Of a DNA stretch of 64,000 bases, positions 7,843-15,888 are shown piece after piece. A program made the translations under genes and the position numbers. The stretch comes from Lachnospiraceae oral taxon 107 str. F0167. GTDB lineage: Bacteria; Bacillota; Clostridia; Lachnospirales; Lachnospiraceae. Every line of letters starts with the position of its first letter. The first letter of the stretch is position 1. The stretch spans positions 284,044-348,043 of the forward strand of contig GL890583.1 in NCBI GenBank assembly GCA_000209465.1. Reading direction: 5' to 3'. Below the pieces are notes generated by a model. It made no database searches and was not told where the DNA came from. It saw only the letters and a program-made list of their open reading frames with translations.

Positions 7843-8571
7843 ATGGATACTATTACCAGAAACAAAACGATAAAACTTATTGGAATAAATGAAGCCGAGA
7901 TAAGAACTTCTATTTCAGACTTAATAGATAATGAAAATGTAAATATTGAAATAAAGCCTTTTGATGCAAAGACATATATAATTCTTACAGCAAGTGCCGA
8001 CAGTGAAGAGGCGGCAAAGGATCTCATAAAGCCTGTATCAAAGGATATAAAAAAGAGATTTGGCAATTATATCTACTCAACAAAGGAAAAGATTTCACTT
8101 GAGATGAGTGTGGTAAATCTTCTTGAGAAAAACGAGCTTACAATATCCACAGCGGAATCCTGCACAGGTGGGCTTTTGGCAGGAAGGATAATAAATGTAC
8201 CCGGAGTGTCGGATGTATATAAAGAGGGATTTATTACATATACAAATAAATCAAAAAGAAAGACCTTGGGAGTAAATAAATCTACATTAAAAAAATACGG
8301 TGCGGTAAGTATGCAAACAGCCAAGGAGATGGCATTCGGTGCCGCACTTGAAGCGGATACTGATGTAAGTATATCTGTTACAGGTATTGCAGGCCCTGAC
8401 GGGGGTACTGATGAAAAGCCTGTCGGTCTTGTATATATCGGTGTATGCATAAAGGACAGTGTACATGTAGAGGAATTCAGATTTTCGGGAGACAGGGCAA
8501 ATGTAAGGGAGCAAACAGTAGTTTCGGCTCTTGGACTTGCAAGAAAATGCATTTTGGAACATTTTTCTTAA
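7843..8571 (+). CDS. CinA-family protein lacking the N-terminal domain (PncC-type deamidase)
   Basis: 242 residues against ~410 for full CinA. The N-terminal MoCF/ADP-ribose pyrophosphatase-like domain is absent. Residues ~5-80 match the KH-like linker domain and ~85-240 the nicotinamide-nucleotide amidase domain: STAESCTGGLLAGRI, the TYTNKSKRKTLGV segment, TGIAGPDGGTDEKPVG and a DRANVREQTV end. Predicted to deamidate NMN to nicotinate mononucleotide. The ribosome binding site AAGGAG sits just before the ATG. pgsA ends 22 bp upstream, so the missing domain is not next door. The rimO-pgsA-cinA order is common in Clostridia. Confidence 0.88.
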   Translation: MDTITRNKTIKLIGINEAEIRTSISDLIDNENVNIEIKPFDAKTYIILTASADSEEAAKDLIKPVSKDIKKRFGNYIYSTKEKISLEMSVVNLLEKNELTISTAESCTGGLLAGRIINVPGVSDVYKEGFITYTNKSKRKTLGVNKSTLKKYGAVSMQTAKEMAFGAALEADTDVSISVTGIAGPDGGTDEKPVGLVYIGVCIKDSVHVEEFRFSGDRANVREQTVVSALGLARKCILEHFS

Positions 8572-8595
8572 GAAAGGTTAATATCAAGGTAGGAT

Positions 8596-8907
8596 ATGGT
8601 ATTTTCAAAAAAAATATATCTTTCACCGGATATAAAAAAAGACTATAGAAAATATATGAGATCACTGAAGATGAATAAATCAGGATTTTTATTATACCTG
8701 GTTGTATTTCTTGAGGGAGAAAACAGTCTTTCTTTGGTACATAATTCTATCTTTTTAAATAATTACAGGAAAAGTGACGCTCTTATAGTGGGACTTGCAC
8801 TGGGTAAAAAAGCGGGAATAAATCTTATTGGGAATATAGTGGAAGATACCTATAAGAAAAGAAATGATTTTGAGTATTATAGCTTTTTTAAATCGGAGGA
8901 AGCATGA
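8596..8907 (+). CDS. Conserved-type small protein, unknown function
   Basis: 103 residues, basic, no signal peptide. I do not recognise a named domain. It holds a short hydrophobic stretch (GFLLYLVVFLEG) and a C-terminal INLIGNIVEDTYKKRNDFEYYSFF. It overlaps the DUF2953 gene by 4 bp (ATGA) and follows cinA by 24 bp, so it is probably a genuine operon member. The ATG at 8596 is preceded by AAGGTAGG. Codon use matches its neighbours. Confidence 0.7.
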   Translation: MVFSKKIYLSPDIKKDYRKYMRSLKMNKSGFLLYLVVFLEGENSLSLVHNSIFLNNYRKSDALIVGLALGKKAGINLIGNIVEDTYKKRNDFEYYSFFKSEEA

Positions 8908-9784
8908 TTGGTATAATACTTTCAGTTGTAAAAATATTGGGAATTATCATCCTTGCCATACTTGCTCTCGCTTTGCTTATTATATTGATGGTACTTTTTA
9001 TTCCGGTAAGATATAAGGGTAAAATTTATTTTAAGGAAGTGCCGGATATTGAACTTAGTATAACATGGTTTTTTAAGTTTTTATCTATTTCTGTTAAATA
9101 TACAAAGAGGCTTGATATACTGGCAAAGCTTGGTTGGTTTTTTAGGGTATATTCAAATAATGAAGAAGAACTGCTTATAGAAGATAATGAAAAAAATGCT
9201 GAAGTTGATAAGACGGAGAATAAAAAAATAAAGAAAAAAAATTCTTCAGACAATGATATAGATGTTCAAGATATAGACAGTGATGATATACAAAGCATTA
9301 AAAATAAGCAAAGAATAAAAGCATTGGAGCAGGAAGAAAAAAAACAGACAAAAAAAATAGGAAAAAAGCCGAACAGAGAAGAAAAGAACGCTCGGATAAA
9401 AGTTCTGAAAAGGAGAGCAAACTTGATAAGCTGATAAATAAAATAAAGGATTTACATTATCTTATAAGCGATGAGGAAAATAAGCGGATACTGATAATTA
9501 TGCTTGAAAAAACTAAAAACTTGTTGGTTCATATATTGCCAAAAAAGATTGTAGGATATTTTAAATTCGGTTTTGAGGATCCTTCAACAACAGGACAGGT
9601 TTTGGAGGTTGTAGCGATATTTTATCCTCTATACAGGGATGATTTTAAAATTGTACCTATGTTCTATGATGAGGTAATAGAGGTGGATATATCTTTTAAA
9701 GGAAGACTGAGAATTTTTTATGCCGCTTATATCGCTTTGATTTTGTGGTTAAATAAGAAAAAATTGAGAAAAAGGCCCGAATAA
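8904..9784 (+). pseudogene. DUF2953 membrane-anchored protein, frameshifted at an A-tract
   Basis: Two frames make up one protein. Frame A (8904-9434) has an N-terminal membrane helix (IILAILALALLIILMVLFIPV), a short domain (VRYKGKIYF) and a Lys/Glu-rich linker. Frame B runs open from before 9314 to 9784 and ends with the DUF2953 C-terminus (KKIVGYFKFGFEDPSTTGQVL, then VIEVDISFKGRLRIF). Continuity is best restored by one extra A in the A8 run at 9350-9357 (KKQTKK then NRKKAEQ); another A8 lies at 9337-9344. The protein would be ~294 residues. The cause may be slippage, mutation or a sequencing error. In spore formers relatives sit near sporulation genes; the role is unknown. Confidence 0.75.
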
Positions 9785-9793
9785 GGGCTTTTA
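9770..9793 (+). terminator. Hairpin overlapping the DUF2953 stop codon
   Basis: AAAAGGCCC, loop GAATAA, GGGCTTTT then ATTC. Modest stem; a weak intrinsic terminator or attenuating hairpin. Confidence 0.5.
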
Positions 9794-9819
9794 TTCTTAG
9801 ATAAGGATATGTTGGAAGA

Positions 9820-10161
9820 ATGAATATACAGATTTTTGGTACAAATAAGTCTTCGGATACAAAGAAGGCTGTCAGATTTTTTAAGGAAAGAAATATAAAG
9901 TTTCAACTTGTGGATATGAAGGAGAAGGGATTGTCAAAGGGTGAGTTCACCTCAGTTATGCAGGCAGTGGGCGGATTTGAAAATATGCTTGATGAAAAAT
10001 GCAAGGATAGTGAAACATTGACCTTGATAAAGTATTTATCACCTGAGGATAAGATACCTAAGATTTTGGAAAATCAACAGGTTTTAAAAATGCCGATAGT
10101 AAGAAACGGTAAGGAAGCTACGGTAGGATATGCACCTGAGATATGGAAAGGATGGTCATAA
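9820..10161 (+). CDS. ArsC/Spx-like thioredoxin-fold protein without the catalytic cysteine
   Basis: 113 residues, the length of ArsC/YffB/Spx proteins. It opens with MNIQIFGTNKSSDTKKAVRF, where the family normally has a C or CxxC between the T and the KKA, here NKSS. The rest fits the fold: FKERNIKFQLVDMKEK, and a LKMPIVRNGKEATVGY with the conserved cis-Pro. Without the Cys it should not be an arsenate reductase; a binding or regulatory role is possible. Its stop overlaps the next gene by one base (TAATG). Confidence 0.82.
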   Translation: MNIQIFGTNKSSDTKKAVRFFKERNIKFQLVDMKEKGLSKGEFTSVMQAVGGFENMLDEKCKDSETLTLIKYLSPEDKIPKILENQQVLKMPIVRNGKEATVGYAPEIWKGWS

Positions 10162-10790
10162 TGAATACAGCCGGATATAATATAGAGGAATATATAAAGG
10201 AGCTCGCATCAAAGACACCGGTGCCGGGAGGAGGCGGTGCAAGTGCCGTTGCAGGAGCGCTTTCAGCCGCTCTATCAAGTATGGTCTGCAATTTGACCAT
10301 AGGTAAAAAGAGCTTTGCAGCAGTGGAAGAAGATATTAAAAATATACTTTCAGATATGAACAAACATATGGAGAGATTTATAAAACTCTCCGATAAGGAT
10401 GCCGAGGTTTTTTATCCTCTTTCACAGGCTTACAGCTTTAAACCGCAAAATGAAGAGGAAAAATCTCTTCATGAAGCAAATATGGAAAAACTGCTCTTTG
10501 ATGCAGCCATAGTACCGCTTGATATTATGAAAGAGGCTAACAGTATGTTAAATTCCATTGACTTTTTGGCAAAAAAAGGCTCAAAACTTGCGATATCAGA
10601 TGCAGGTGTAGCTGTAGGTCTGCTTAGAAGTGCGGTATGCGGAGCAATGATGAATGTGGTAATAAATATAAAATATATGAAGGATAGGGATATAGCACAG
10701 AGACTTTTGGATGAGGCAAGCGAAATATTGGAAGATACTATGAATAAGTCCGATATCATATATAGAGAAGTATTGGAGGTACTTTTGTGA
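10161..10790 (+). CDS. Cyclodeaminase/cyclohydrolase family protein (probable methenyl-THF cyclohydrolase)
   Basis: 209 residues from the ATG at 10161; an in-frame ATG at 10143 lies inside the previous gene and is less likely. Starts with the family hallmark SKTPVPGGGGASAVAGAL, as in the FtcD C-terminal domain and FchA. Further helices contain DKDAEVFYPLSQAY and SDAGVAVGLLRSAVCGA. It acts on formimino- or methenyl-tetrahydrofolate. It overlaps folD by 4 bp, which points to C1 metabolism and an FchA-like role. FolD often has cyclohydrolase activity itself, so the division of labour is open. Confidence 0.88.
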   Translation: MNTAGYNIEEYIKELASKTPVPGGGGASAVAGALSAALSSMVCNLTIGKKSFAAVEEDIKNILSDMNKHMERFIKLSDKDAEVFYPLSQAYSFKPQNEEEKSLHEANMEKLLFDAAIVPLDIMKEANSMLNSIDFLAKKGSKLAISDAGVAVGLLRSAVCGAMMNVVINIKYMKDRDIAQRLLDEASEILEDTMNKSDIIYREVLEVLL

Positions 10791-11626
10791 TTTTATTATA
10801 TGGGGCTGATACGGCGGAGAAAATAAAAGAAAATATAGCCAAAATGATGAATAAGCTTGACGGATATACACCTACTCTGGGGATAGTAAGAATAGGTTCA
10901 AATCTCTCAGATATATCCTATGAAAAAGGTGCAATCAAAAAGATGGAATCACTTTCTTTAAATACAAGAGTATTTGAGTTTGAAGAAAATATTTCATCGG
11001 ATGGTTTTGTGACCGAGTTTAAAAAGATAAATGAAGATAATGAGATTGACGGAATACTGCTGTTTAGACCATTGCCGGAGCATATAGATGAAAAGCAGGT
11101 AATTGAGGCATTGGATGAAAAGAAGGATCTTGACGGTATTTCATATAAAAATATAGCAAAGGTATTTGCAGGAGATGAAAGCGGTTTTGCACCATGTACC
11201 GCAAAAGCTGTAATGAAAATTATTGAAAGCAATAATATAGAGCTTGAAGGTAAAAATGTGGTCGTACTTGGAAGAAGTATGGTAATAGGAAAGCCCGTAG
11301 CAATGCTTGCAATCAAAAAAAATGCAACCGTTACCATCTGCCATTCAAAGACAAAGAATCTGAAAGAAGTATGTAAAAAAGCCGATATACTTATAGTTGC
11401 AATCGGAAGGGCAAAGATGATAAATGATGAGTATATAGGTGAGAATGCAATAGTTATAGATGTAGGCATAAATTTTGCTGAAGGTAAATTATGCGGAGAT
11501 GTGGACCTTGAAAATGTAAAAAATGCATCCATGGCGACTCCTGTGCCCAAGGGGGTGGGTGCGGTAACCACATCGGTTTTGGCAGAGCATCTTGTAAGGG
11601 CTGCCATAGAAAAAAGAATGAACTAA
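10787..11626 (+). CDS. folD: Bifunctional methylene-THF dehydrogenase/cyclohydrolase FolD
   Basis: 279 residues, GTG start overlapping the upstream stop (GTGA). NADP-dependent oxidation of 5,10-methylene-THF and hydrolysis of the methenyl form. Motifs: GILLFRPLPEH and DGISYKNIAK (the family usually has QLPLP; here FRPLP), then FAPCTAKAVMKI, the nucleotide-binding VVVLGRSMVIGKPVAML, and TPVPKGVGAVTTSVLAEH. In Lys56-type positions of E. coli FolD (YxxxK) I see SYEKGAIKK, consistent with YxxxK (residues ~45-49). Complete and in frame. Confidence 0.94.
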   Translation: MILLYGADTAEKIKENIAKMMNKLDGYTPTLGIVRIGSNLSDISYEKGAIKKMESLSLNTRVFEFEENISSDGFVTEFKKINEDNEIDGILLFRPLPEHIDEKQVIEALDEKKDLDGISYKNIAKVFAGDESGFAPCTAKAVMKIIESNNIELEGKNVVVLGRSMVIGKPVAMLAIKKNATVTICHSKTKNLKEVCKKADILIVAIGRAKMINDEYIGENAIVIDVGINFAEGKLCGDVDLENVKNASMATPVPKGVGAVTTSVLAEHLVRAAIEKRMN

Positions 11627-11646
11627 ATACTTAATATTTTAGATAC

Positions 11647-11674
11647 TTGTTTTTAACATTTTATTTGCTAAAAT
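11647..11674 (+). promoter_or_regulatory. Possible promoter upstream of comEA
   Basis: TTGTTT (11647-11652) and TAAAAT (11669-11674) with 16 bp between them, 36 bp upstream of the comEA ATG. Weak -35 match. Confidence 0.4.
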
Positions 11675-11710
11675 ATAAATATACTTACATGGCTTTCCTT
11701 AGGAGAAGCT

Positions 11711-12301
11711 ATGAAAAAGGTTATTTTAATAATAATTTTTACTTTTTTATTAACATCTTGTGGCAAAGACAGCGAAATAAAATTCGGGAAAGCGGATATG
11801 GAAAGTGATACCGAAAGTATTCCTGAGAGTTCATTGGAAGTAAGAACTTCTGAGAGTGTAACTATAGAAGAGTATATTAATGTTTTTGTTTCGGGCTGTG
11901 TAAATAATCCGGATGTATATAGGTTAAAAAGGGGTTCTATTATAAAAGAAGCCGTAGATATGGCAGGCGGATTTAGTGACGGAGCCTGTAAAGATTATGT
12001 AAATCTGGCAAAAAAGCTTGAAGGTGGAGAACATATTGTTATACCAAGCATTGATGAGATGGAAAATTTGAGCCTTAGTTTGCCGGAGGAAGAAAGTAAA
12101 ACAAAAAATACATTTATAAATATCAATACTGCTACTAAAGAAGAACTTATGAGTCTGCCGGGTATAGGGGAGAGAAAAGCGGATTCCATAATAGAGTATA
12201 GAAAAAACAAGCCCTTTAATGCTATTGAAGATATAATGAATATATCGGGAATAAAAGAGGCGGCATTTAATAAAATAAAAGATAAAATTTGCATAAATTA
12301 G
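11711..12301 (+). CDS. comEA: ComEA-type DNA-binding lipoprotein
   Basis: 196 residues. N-terminal signal with lipobox LLTSC at residue ~18, so a lipid-anchored protein rather than the usual transmembrane-anchored ComEA. Residues ~58-110 form an SLBB-like domain (VFVSGCVNNPDVYRLKRG, then VDMAGGFSD). The C-terminal ~60 residues are a helix-hairpin-helix pair: ININTATKEELMSLPGIG and a second ISGIKEAAF. ComEA binds DNA at the cell surface during natural transformation. No comEB/comEC is adjacent. AGGAG precedes the ATG. Confidence 0.87.
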   Translation: MKKVILIIIFTFLLTSCGKDSEIKFGKADMESDTESIPESSLEVRTSESVTIEEYINVFVSGCVNNPDVYRLKRGSIIKEAVDMAGGFSDGACKDYVNLAKKLEGGEHIVIPSIDEMENLSLSLPEEESKTKNTFININTATKEELMSLPGIGERKADSIIEYRKNKPFNAIEDIMNISGIKEAAFNKIKDKICIN

Positions 12302-12310
12302 GAGTTTATA

Positions 12311-13006
12311 ATGAATAAAGCACTTGTTGTAGATGATGAAAAGTTGATAGTCAAAGGAATTAAGTTCAGTTTGGAGCAGGACGGATATGAAGTGGATACG
12401 GCTTATGACGGAAATGAAGCTCTAAAGATGGCTAAAGAAAAGGAATATGATATAGTGCTTTTAGATGTTATGCTGCCGGAAATGGACGGTATGGAAGTAT
12501 GCCAGGCTATAAGGGAGTTTTCAGAGATGCCTATTATTATGCTTACAGCCAAGGGTACCGATATGGATAAGATACTGGGACTTGAATACGGTGCGGATGA
12601 TTATATTACAAAACCTTTTAATATACTTGAGGTAAAGGCAAGGATAAAGGCGATAATAAGAAGAAATTCCAAGAAAGCCAAAGCAGTTGAAAAAAACGAA
12701 AGAGTTATAGAAGTATCCGATTTAAGGCTTGATCTTGACAGCAGAAGGGTGTTTGAAAAAGATAAGGAGCTTAATCTTACCGCCAAGGAATTTGATATAC
12801 TGGAATTGCTTACACAAAATCCGGATAAGGTATATTCAAGAGAGAAGCTTTTGAGTATAGTCTGGGGCAATAAATTACATGAAGCGGGAGATGTAAGAAC
12901 CGTGGATGTACATGTAAGAAGACTTAGAGAAAAGATAGAGCCGAATCCAAGCGAGCCAAAATATATTCATACCAAATGGGGTGTAGGATATTACTTTAAG
13001 GAATAA
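12311..13006 (+). CDS. OmpR/PhoB-family response regulator (orphan)
   Basis: 231 residues. Receiver domain: acidic VVDDEK, phospho-acceptor D in VLLDVMLPEMDG (~residue 53), T in IIMLTAKG and K in YITKPF. Winged-helix output domain from ~residue 130 (LTAKEFDILELLTQNPDKV and VRRLREKIEP). Sequence style is close to WalR/YycF or PhoP-like regulators. No histidine kinase is adjacent: comEA is 9 bp upstream and rlmH 4 bp downstream, so the partner kinase is elsewhere. Targets cannot be told from this window. Confidence 0.9.
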   Translation: MNKALVVDDEKLIVKGIKFSLEQDGYEVDTAYDGNEALKMAKEKEYDIVLLDVMLPEMDGMEVCQAIREFSEMPIIMLTAKGTDMDKILGLEYGADDYITKPFNILEVKARIKAIIRRNSKKAKAVEKNERVIEVSDLRLDLDSRRVFEKDKELNLTAKEFDILELLTQNPDKVYSREKLLSIVWGNKLHEAGDVRTVDVHVRRLREKIEPNPSEPKYIHTKWGVGYYFKE

Positions 13007-13010
13007 TTGT

Positions 13011-13487
13011 ATGAATATAAATATTGTGGCGGTCGGGAGCATCAAGGAGAAATTTTTTAAGGATGCCGTTTCGGAGTATGCCAAAAGACTTTCAAGATAT
13101 GTTAAGTTAAATATCATAGAAGTAAAGGATGAAAAGACTCCTGCCATGGCAAGTGCTTTGGAGGAGGAGAAAATAAAGGAAGTTGAGTCGGAGCGTATTT
13201 TATCAAAGCTTCCAAACAGCTATGTTGTGGCGCTTACAATAGACGGAAAAAAGTATTCCTCAGAGGAGCTTGCCAAAAGAATGGAAAAATATGATATTTT
13301 ATCAAAGGGTAATTTATCATTTATTATAGGCGGTTCTTTGGGATTACATAAAAGTGTTATTGACAGAGCGGATGAAAAATTAAGTTTTTCAGAAATGACT
13401 TTTCCGCATCAGCTTATGAGAGTTATTTTATTGGAACAGATATACAGAGCATATAGAATCAGAAATAATGAACCATATCATAAATGA
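13011..13487 (+). CDS. rlmH: 23S rRNA pseudouridine-1915 N3-methyltransferase RlmH
   Basis: 158 residues, SPOUT fold. Starts MNINIVAVGSIKEKFF and ends with the conserved FIIGGSLGLHKSVIDRAD, LSFSEMTFPHQLMRVILLEQ and YRAYRI. Methylates pseudouridine 1915 in helix 69. The gene is 4 bp after the response regulator, so the two are probably co-transcribed, and a terminator follows at its end. Confidence 0.95.
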   Translation: MNINIVAVGSIKEKFFKDAVSEYAKRLSRYVKLNIIEVKDEKTPAMASALEEEKIKEVESERILSKLPNSYVVALTIDGKKYSSEELAKRMEKYDILSKGNLSFIIGGSLGLHKSVIDRADEKLSFSEMTFPHQLMRVILLEQIYRAYRIRNNEPYHK

Positions 13488-13504
13488 GGGCAATGCCCTC
13501 ATTT
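13482..13504 (+). terminator. Intrinsic terminator after rlmH
   Basis: AAATGAGGGC, loop AAT, GCCCTCATTTT. It overlaps the stop codon and ends the comEA-RR-rlmH unit; a separate promoter follows for the hydratase gene. Confidence 0.8.
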
Positions 13505-13530
13505 TGGCTTTTAAGATAAAATTAACAGCC

Positions 13531-13559
13531 TTGAAAATAACTTTTTGATAGGATATACT
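13531..13559 (+). promoter_or_regulatory. Promoter of the hydratase gene
   Basis: TTGAAA (13531-13536) and TATACT (13554-13559), 17-bp spacer, 24 bp upstream of the ATG. TAGGAGG ribosome binding site follows. Confidence 0.7.
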
Positions 13560-13582
13560 ATTGTGGAAAACTAGGAGGGAAT

Positions 13583-15877
13583 ATGGTTAAATTGTACAAT
13601 GGAGGTGCTTACCTCATAAACGGTAACACTCTTATAGAAGAAAATGATATAAAAAAATTAGAAACCTTTACAGGAAAAGATATAAATAAAGAAGAAGCCA
13701 AAAAGGGCAGTATAGCTTATAAAATACTGGAGAATCATAATACATCAGGGAATATGGATAAGCTCAGATTAAAGTTTGATTCAATGGCTTCACATGATAT
13801 TACCTTTGTGGGAATAATACAAACTGCAAAGGCAAGCGGTATGGAGAAGTTTCCTATTCCGTATGTTTTGACAAATTGTCATAACTCGCTCTGTGCAGTT
13901 GGCGGAACTATAAATGAAGATGATCATATGTTCGGTCTGTCCGCTGCAAAAAAATACGGTGGAATATATGTACCTCCACATATTGCTGTAATACATCAGT
14001 ATATGAGAGAGGCATTTGCAGGCTGTGGTAAAATGATACTGGGCTCAGATTCACATACCAGATACGGAGCACTTGGCACAATGGCTATAGGTGAGGGTGG
14101 AGGTGAGCTTGTAAAGCAGCTTTTACAGGATACCTATGATGTAAACAGACCTGAAATTATAGCTATTTATCTGGAGGGTGCACCTAAAAGAGGTGTGGGA
14201 CCGCAGGATATAGCTCTTGCAATAATAGGCAAGGTATTTAAAAACGGTTATGTAAAGAATAAAATAATGGAATTTGTAGGTCCGGGAATCGCATCTATGA
14301 CTACTGATTATAGAAACGGTGTGGATGTAATGACTACGGAGACTACCTGTCTTTCCTCAGTTTGGGAAACGGATGAGGATACAAAGAAATTCTTGGCTGC
14401 ACATGGAAGAGCGCAGGATTATAAGGAGCTAAAGCCTGAAGATATTACATATTATGACGGTGTAGTACATGTGAATCTTTCTGAAATCAAGCCTATGATT
14501 GCACTTCCTTTCCATCCAAGCAATGTGTATGAGATAGATACTCTCAATGAGAATTTAGAGGATTTACTGCATGAGGTGGAACTTGAGGCGATAAAGATAG
14601 GTGGAGAGGCAGGCAAAGGGCTTAGACTCTTAGACAAGATAGAAAACGGAAAGCTTAGAGTATCACAGGGTATTATAGCAGGTTGTGCAGGAGGAACCTA
14701 CTCAAATGTAATGGAGGCTGCACATATCTTAAAGGGCTACAGTACGGGATTTGATGAATTTAATTTGAATGTATATCCGTCATCACAGCCTGTATTTATA
14801 GAAACTACAAGAAACGGTGCCGTAGCCGATCTGATGGAAAGCGGTGCCGTAGTAAAGACTGCATTTTGCGGTCCATGCTTCGGTGCGGGAGATACACCGT
14901 CAAATAACGGTCTGTCCATAAGACATACAACAAGAAATTTCCCAAACAGAGAGGGTTCAAAGCCCGGTTCAGGACAGATGTCCGCTGTAGCACTTATGGA
15001 TGCAAGATCGGTTGCGGCAACGGCAAGAAACAAGGGATTTTTAACTCCGGCCACAGAGTTTGCAGATGATTATACAGTACCTGAATACCATTATGATGAT
15101 ACAATATATAAAAACAGAGTATATCAGGGATTTGGAGAGGCAAATAAAGAAAGTGAGCTTGTATACGGTCCGAATATCAAGGACTGGCCTGAGATGACTG
15201 CACTTACGGAAAATATACTTTTAAAGGTTTGTTCAAAGATACTTGATGAAGTGACCACTACTGATGAGCTTATACCTTCGGGAGAAACATCATCATACAG
15301 ATCAAATCCGCTTGGACTTGCCGAGTTTACACTCTCAAGAAGAGATCCTGAGTATGTGGGCAGAAGCAAGGCTGTGGATATTATAGAAAAAGCCAGAAGA
15401 AATGGTGAAGATATCTTAAAGGGAAATGAGGAATTATCAAAAATATTTGAAAAGATAAAAAAGATAGACGGCTTTTCAGATATTGTCGCAAATATTACAG
15501 AGATAGGTAGCATGATTTATGCTAAGAAACCGGGCGACGGCTCTGCAAGAGAGCAGGCTGCAAGCTGCCAAAGAGTTATAGGCGGACTTGCAAATATCGC
15601 TAAGGAATATGCAACAAAGAGATACCGTTCAAATGTAATGAACTGGGGTATGCTGCCGTTTATCTTGGATGAGGAGCCGGATTTTGAGGTTGGAGATTAT
15701 ATCTTTGTGCCTAACATCAAGAGTCATCTAAGAGGTGATATGTCAAAAATTCCTGCCTATATTATAGGTGAAAATATAAAAGAAATAAGCTTAAGCATTG
15801 CAGAAATGACTGATGCTGAAAAATCCATAGTTGAGGCAGGTTCTCTTATAAATTATAATAAGAGCAAAATAAAATAG
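13583..15877 (+). CDS. Aconitase-superfamily hydratase (YbhJ-like)
   Basis: 764 residues, similar to E. coli YbhJ and the group annotated simply as hydratase. The [4Fe-4S] ligands are visible: a Cys in [13 protein letters not shown] and two in [10 protein letters not shown]. It keeps [20 protein letters not shown], which matches the aconitase substrate/cluster loop. The C-terminal swivel part includes [13 protein letters not shown]. The reaction is a dehydration/hydration of a small di- or tricarboxylic acid, but the substrate is unknown; there is no citrate synthase or isocitrate dehydrogenase nearby. Own promoter and AGGAGG site. Confidence 0.85.
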   Translation: MVKLYNGGAYLINGNTLIEENDIKKLETFTGKDINKEEAKKGSIAYKILENHNTSGNMDKLRLKFDSMASHDITFVGIIQTAKASGMEKFPIPYVLTNCHNSLCAVGGTINEDDHMFGLSAAKKYGGIYVPPHIAVIHQYMREAFAGCGKMILGSDSHTRYGALGTMAIGEGGGELVKQLLQDTYDVNRPEIIAIYLEGAPKRGVGPQDIALAIIGKVFKNGYVKNKIMEFVGPGIASMTTDYRNGVDVMTTETTCLSSVWETDEDTKKFLAAHGRAQDYKELKPEDITYYDGVVHVNLSEIKPMIALPFHPSNVYEIDTLNENLEDLLHEVELEAIKIGGEAGKGLRLLDKIENGKLRVSQGIIAGCAGGTYSNVMEAAHILKGYSTGFDEFNLNVYPSSQPVFIETTRNGAVADLMESGAVVKTAFCGPCFGAGDTPSNNGLSIRHTTRNFPNREGSKPGSGQMSAVALMDARSVAATARNKGFLTPATEFADDYTVPEYHYDDTIYKNRVYQGFGEANKESELVYGPNIKDWPEMTALTENILLKVCSKILDEVTTTDELIPSGETSSYRSNPLGLAEFTLSRRDPEYVGRSKAVDIIEKARRNGEDILKGNEELSKIFEKIKKIDGFSDIVANITEIGSMIYAKKPGDGSAREQAASCQRVIGGLANIAKEYATKRYRSNVMNWGMLPFILDEEPDFEVGDYIFVPNIKSHLRGDMSKIPAYIIGENIKEISLSIAEMTDAEKSIVEAGSLINYNKSKIK

Positions 15878-15888
15878 AAAGGAAGTGT

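Noticed and set aside
10918..11607. Long open frame opposite folD
   Set aside because: Shadow of folD codon bias; low-quality protein with no domain. Similar antisense frames opposite clpB, gmk and others were also discarded.
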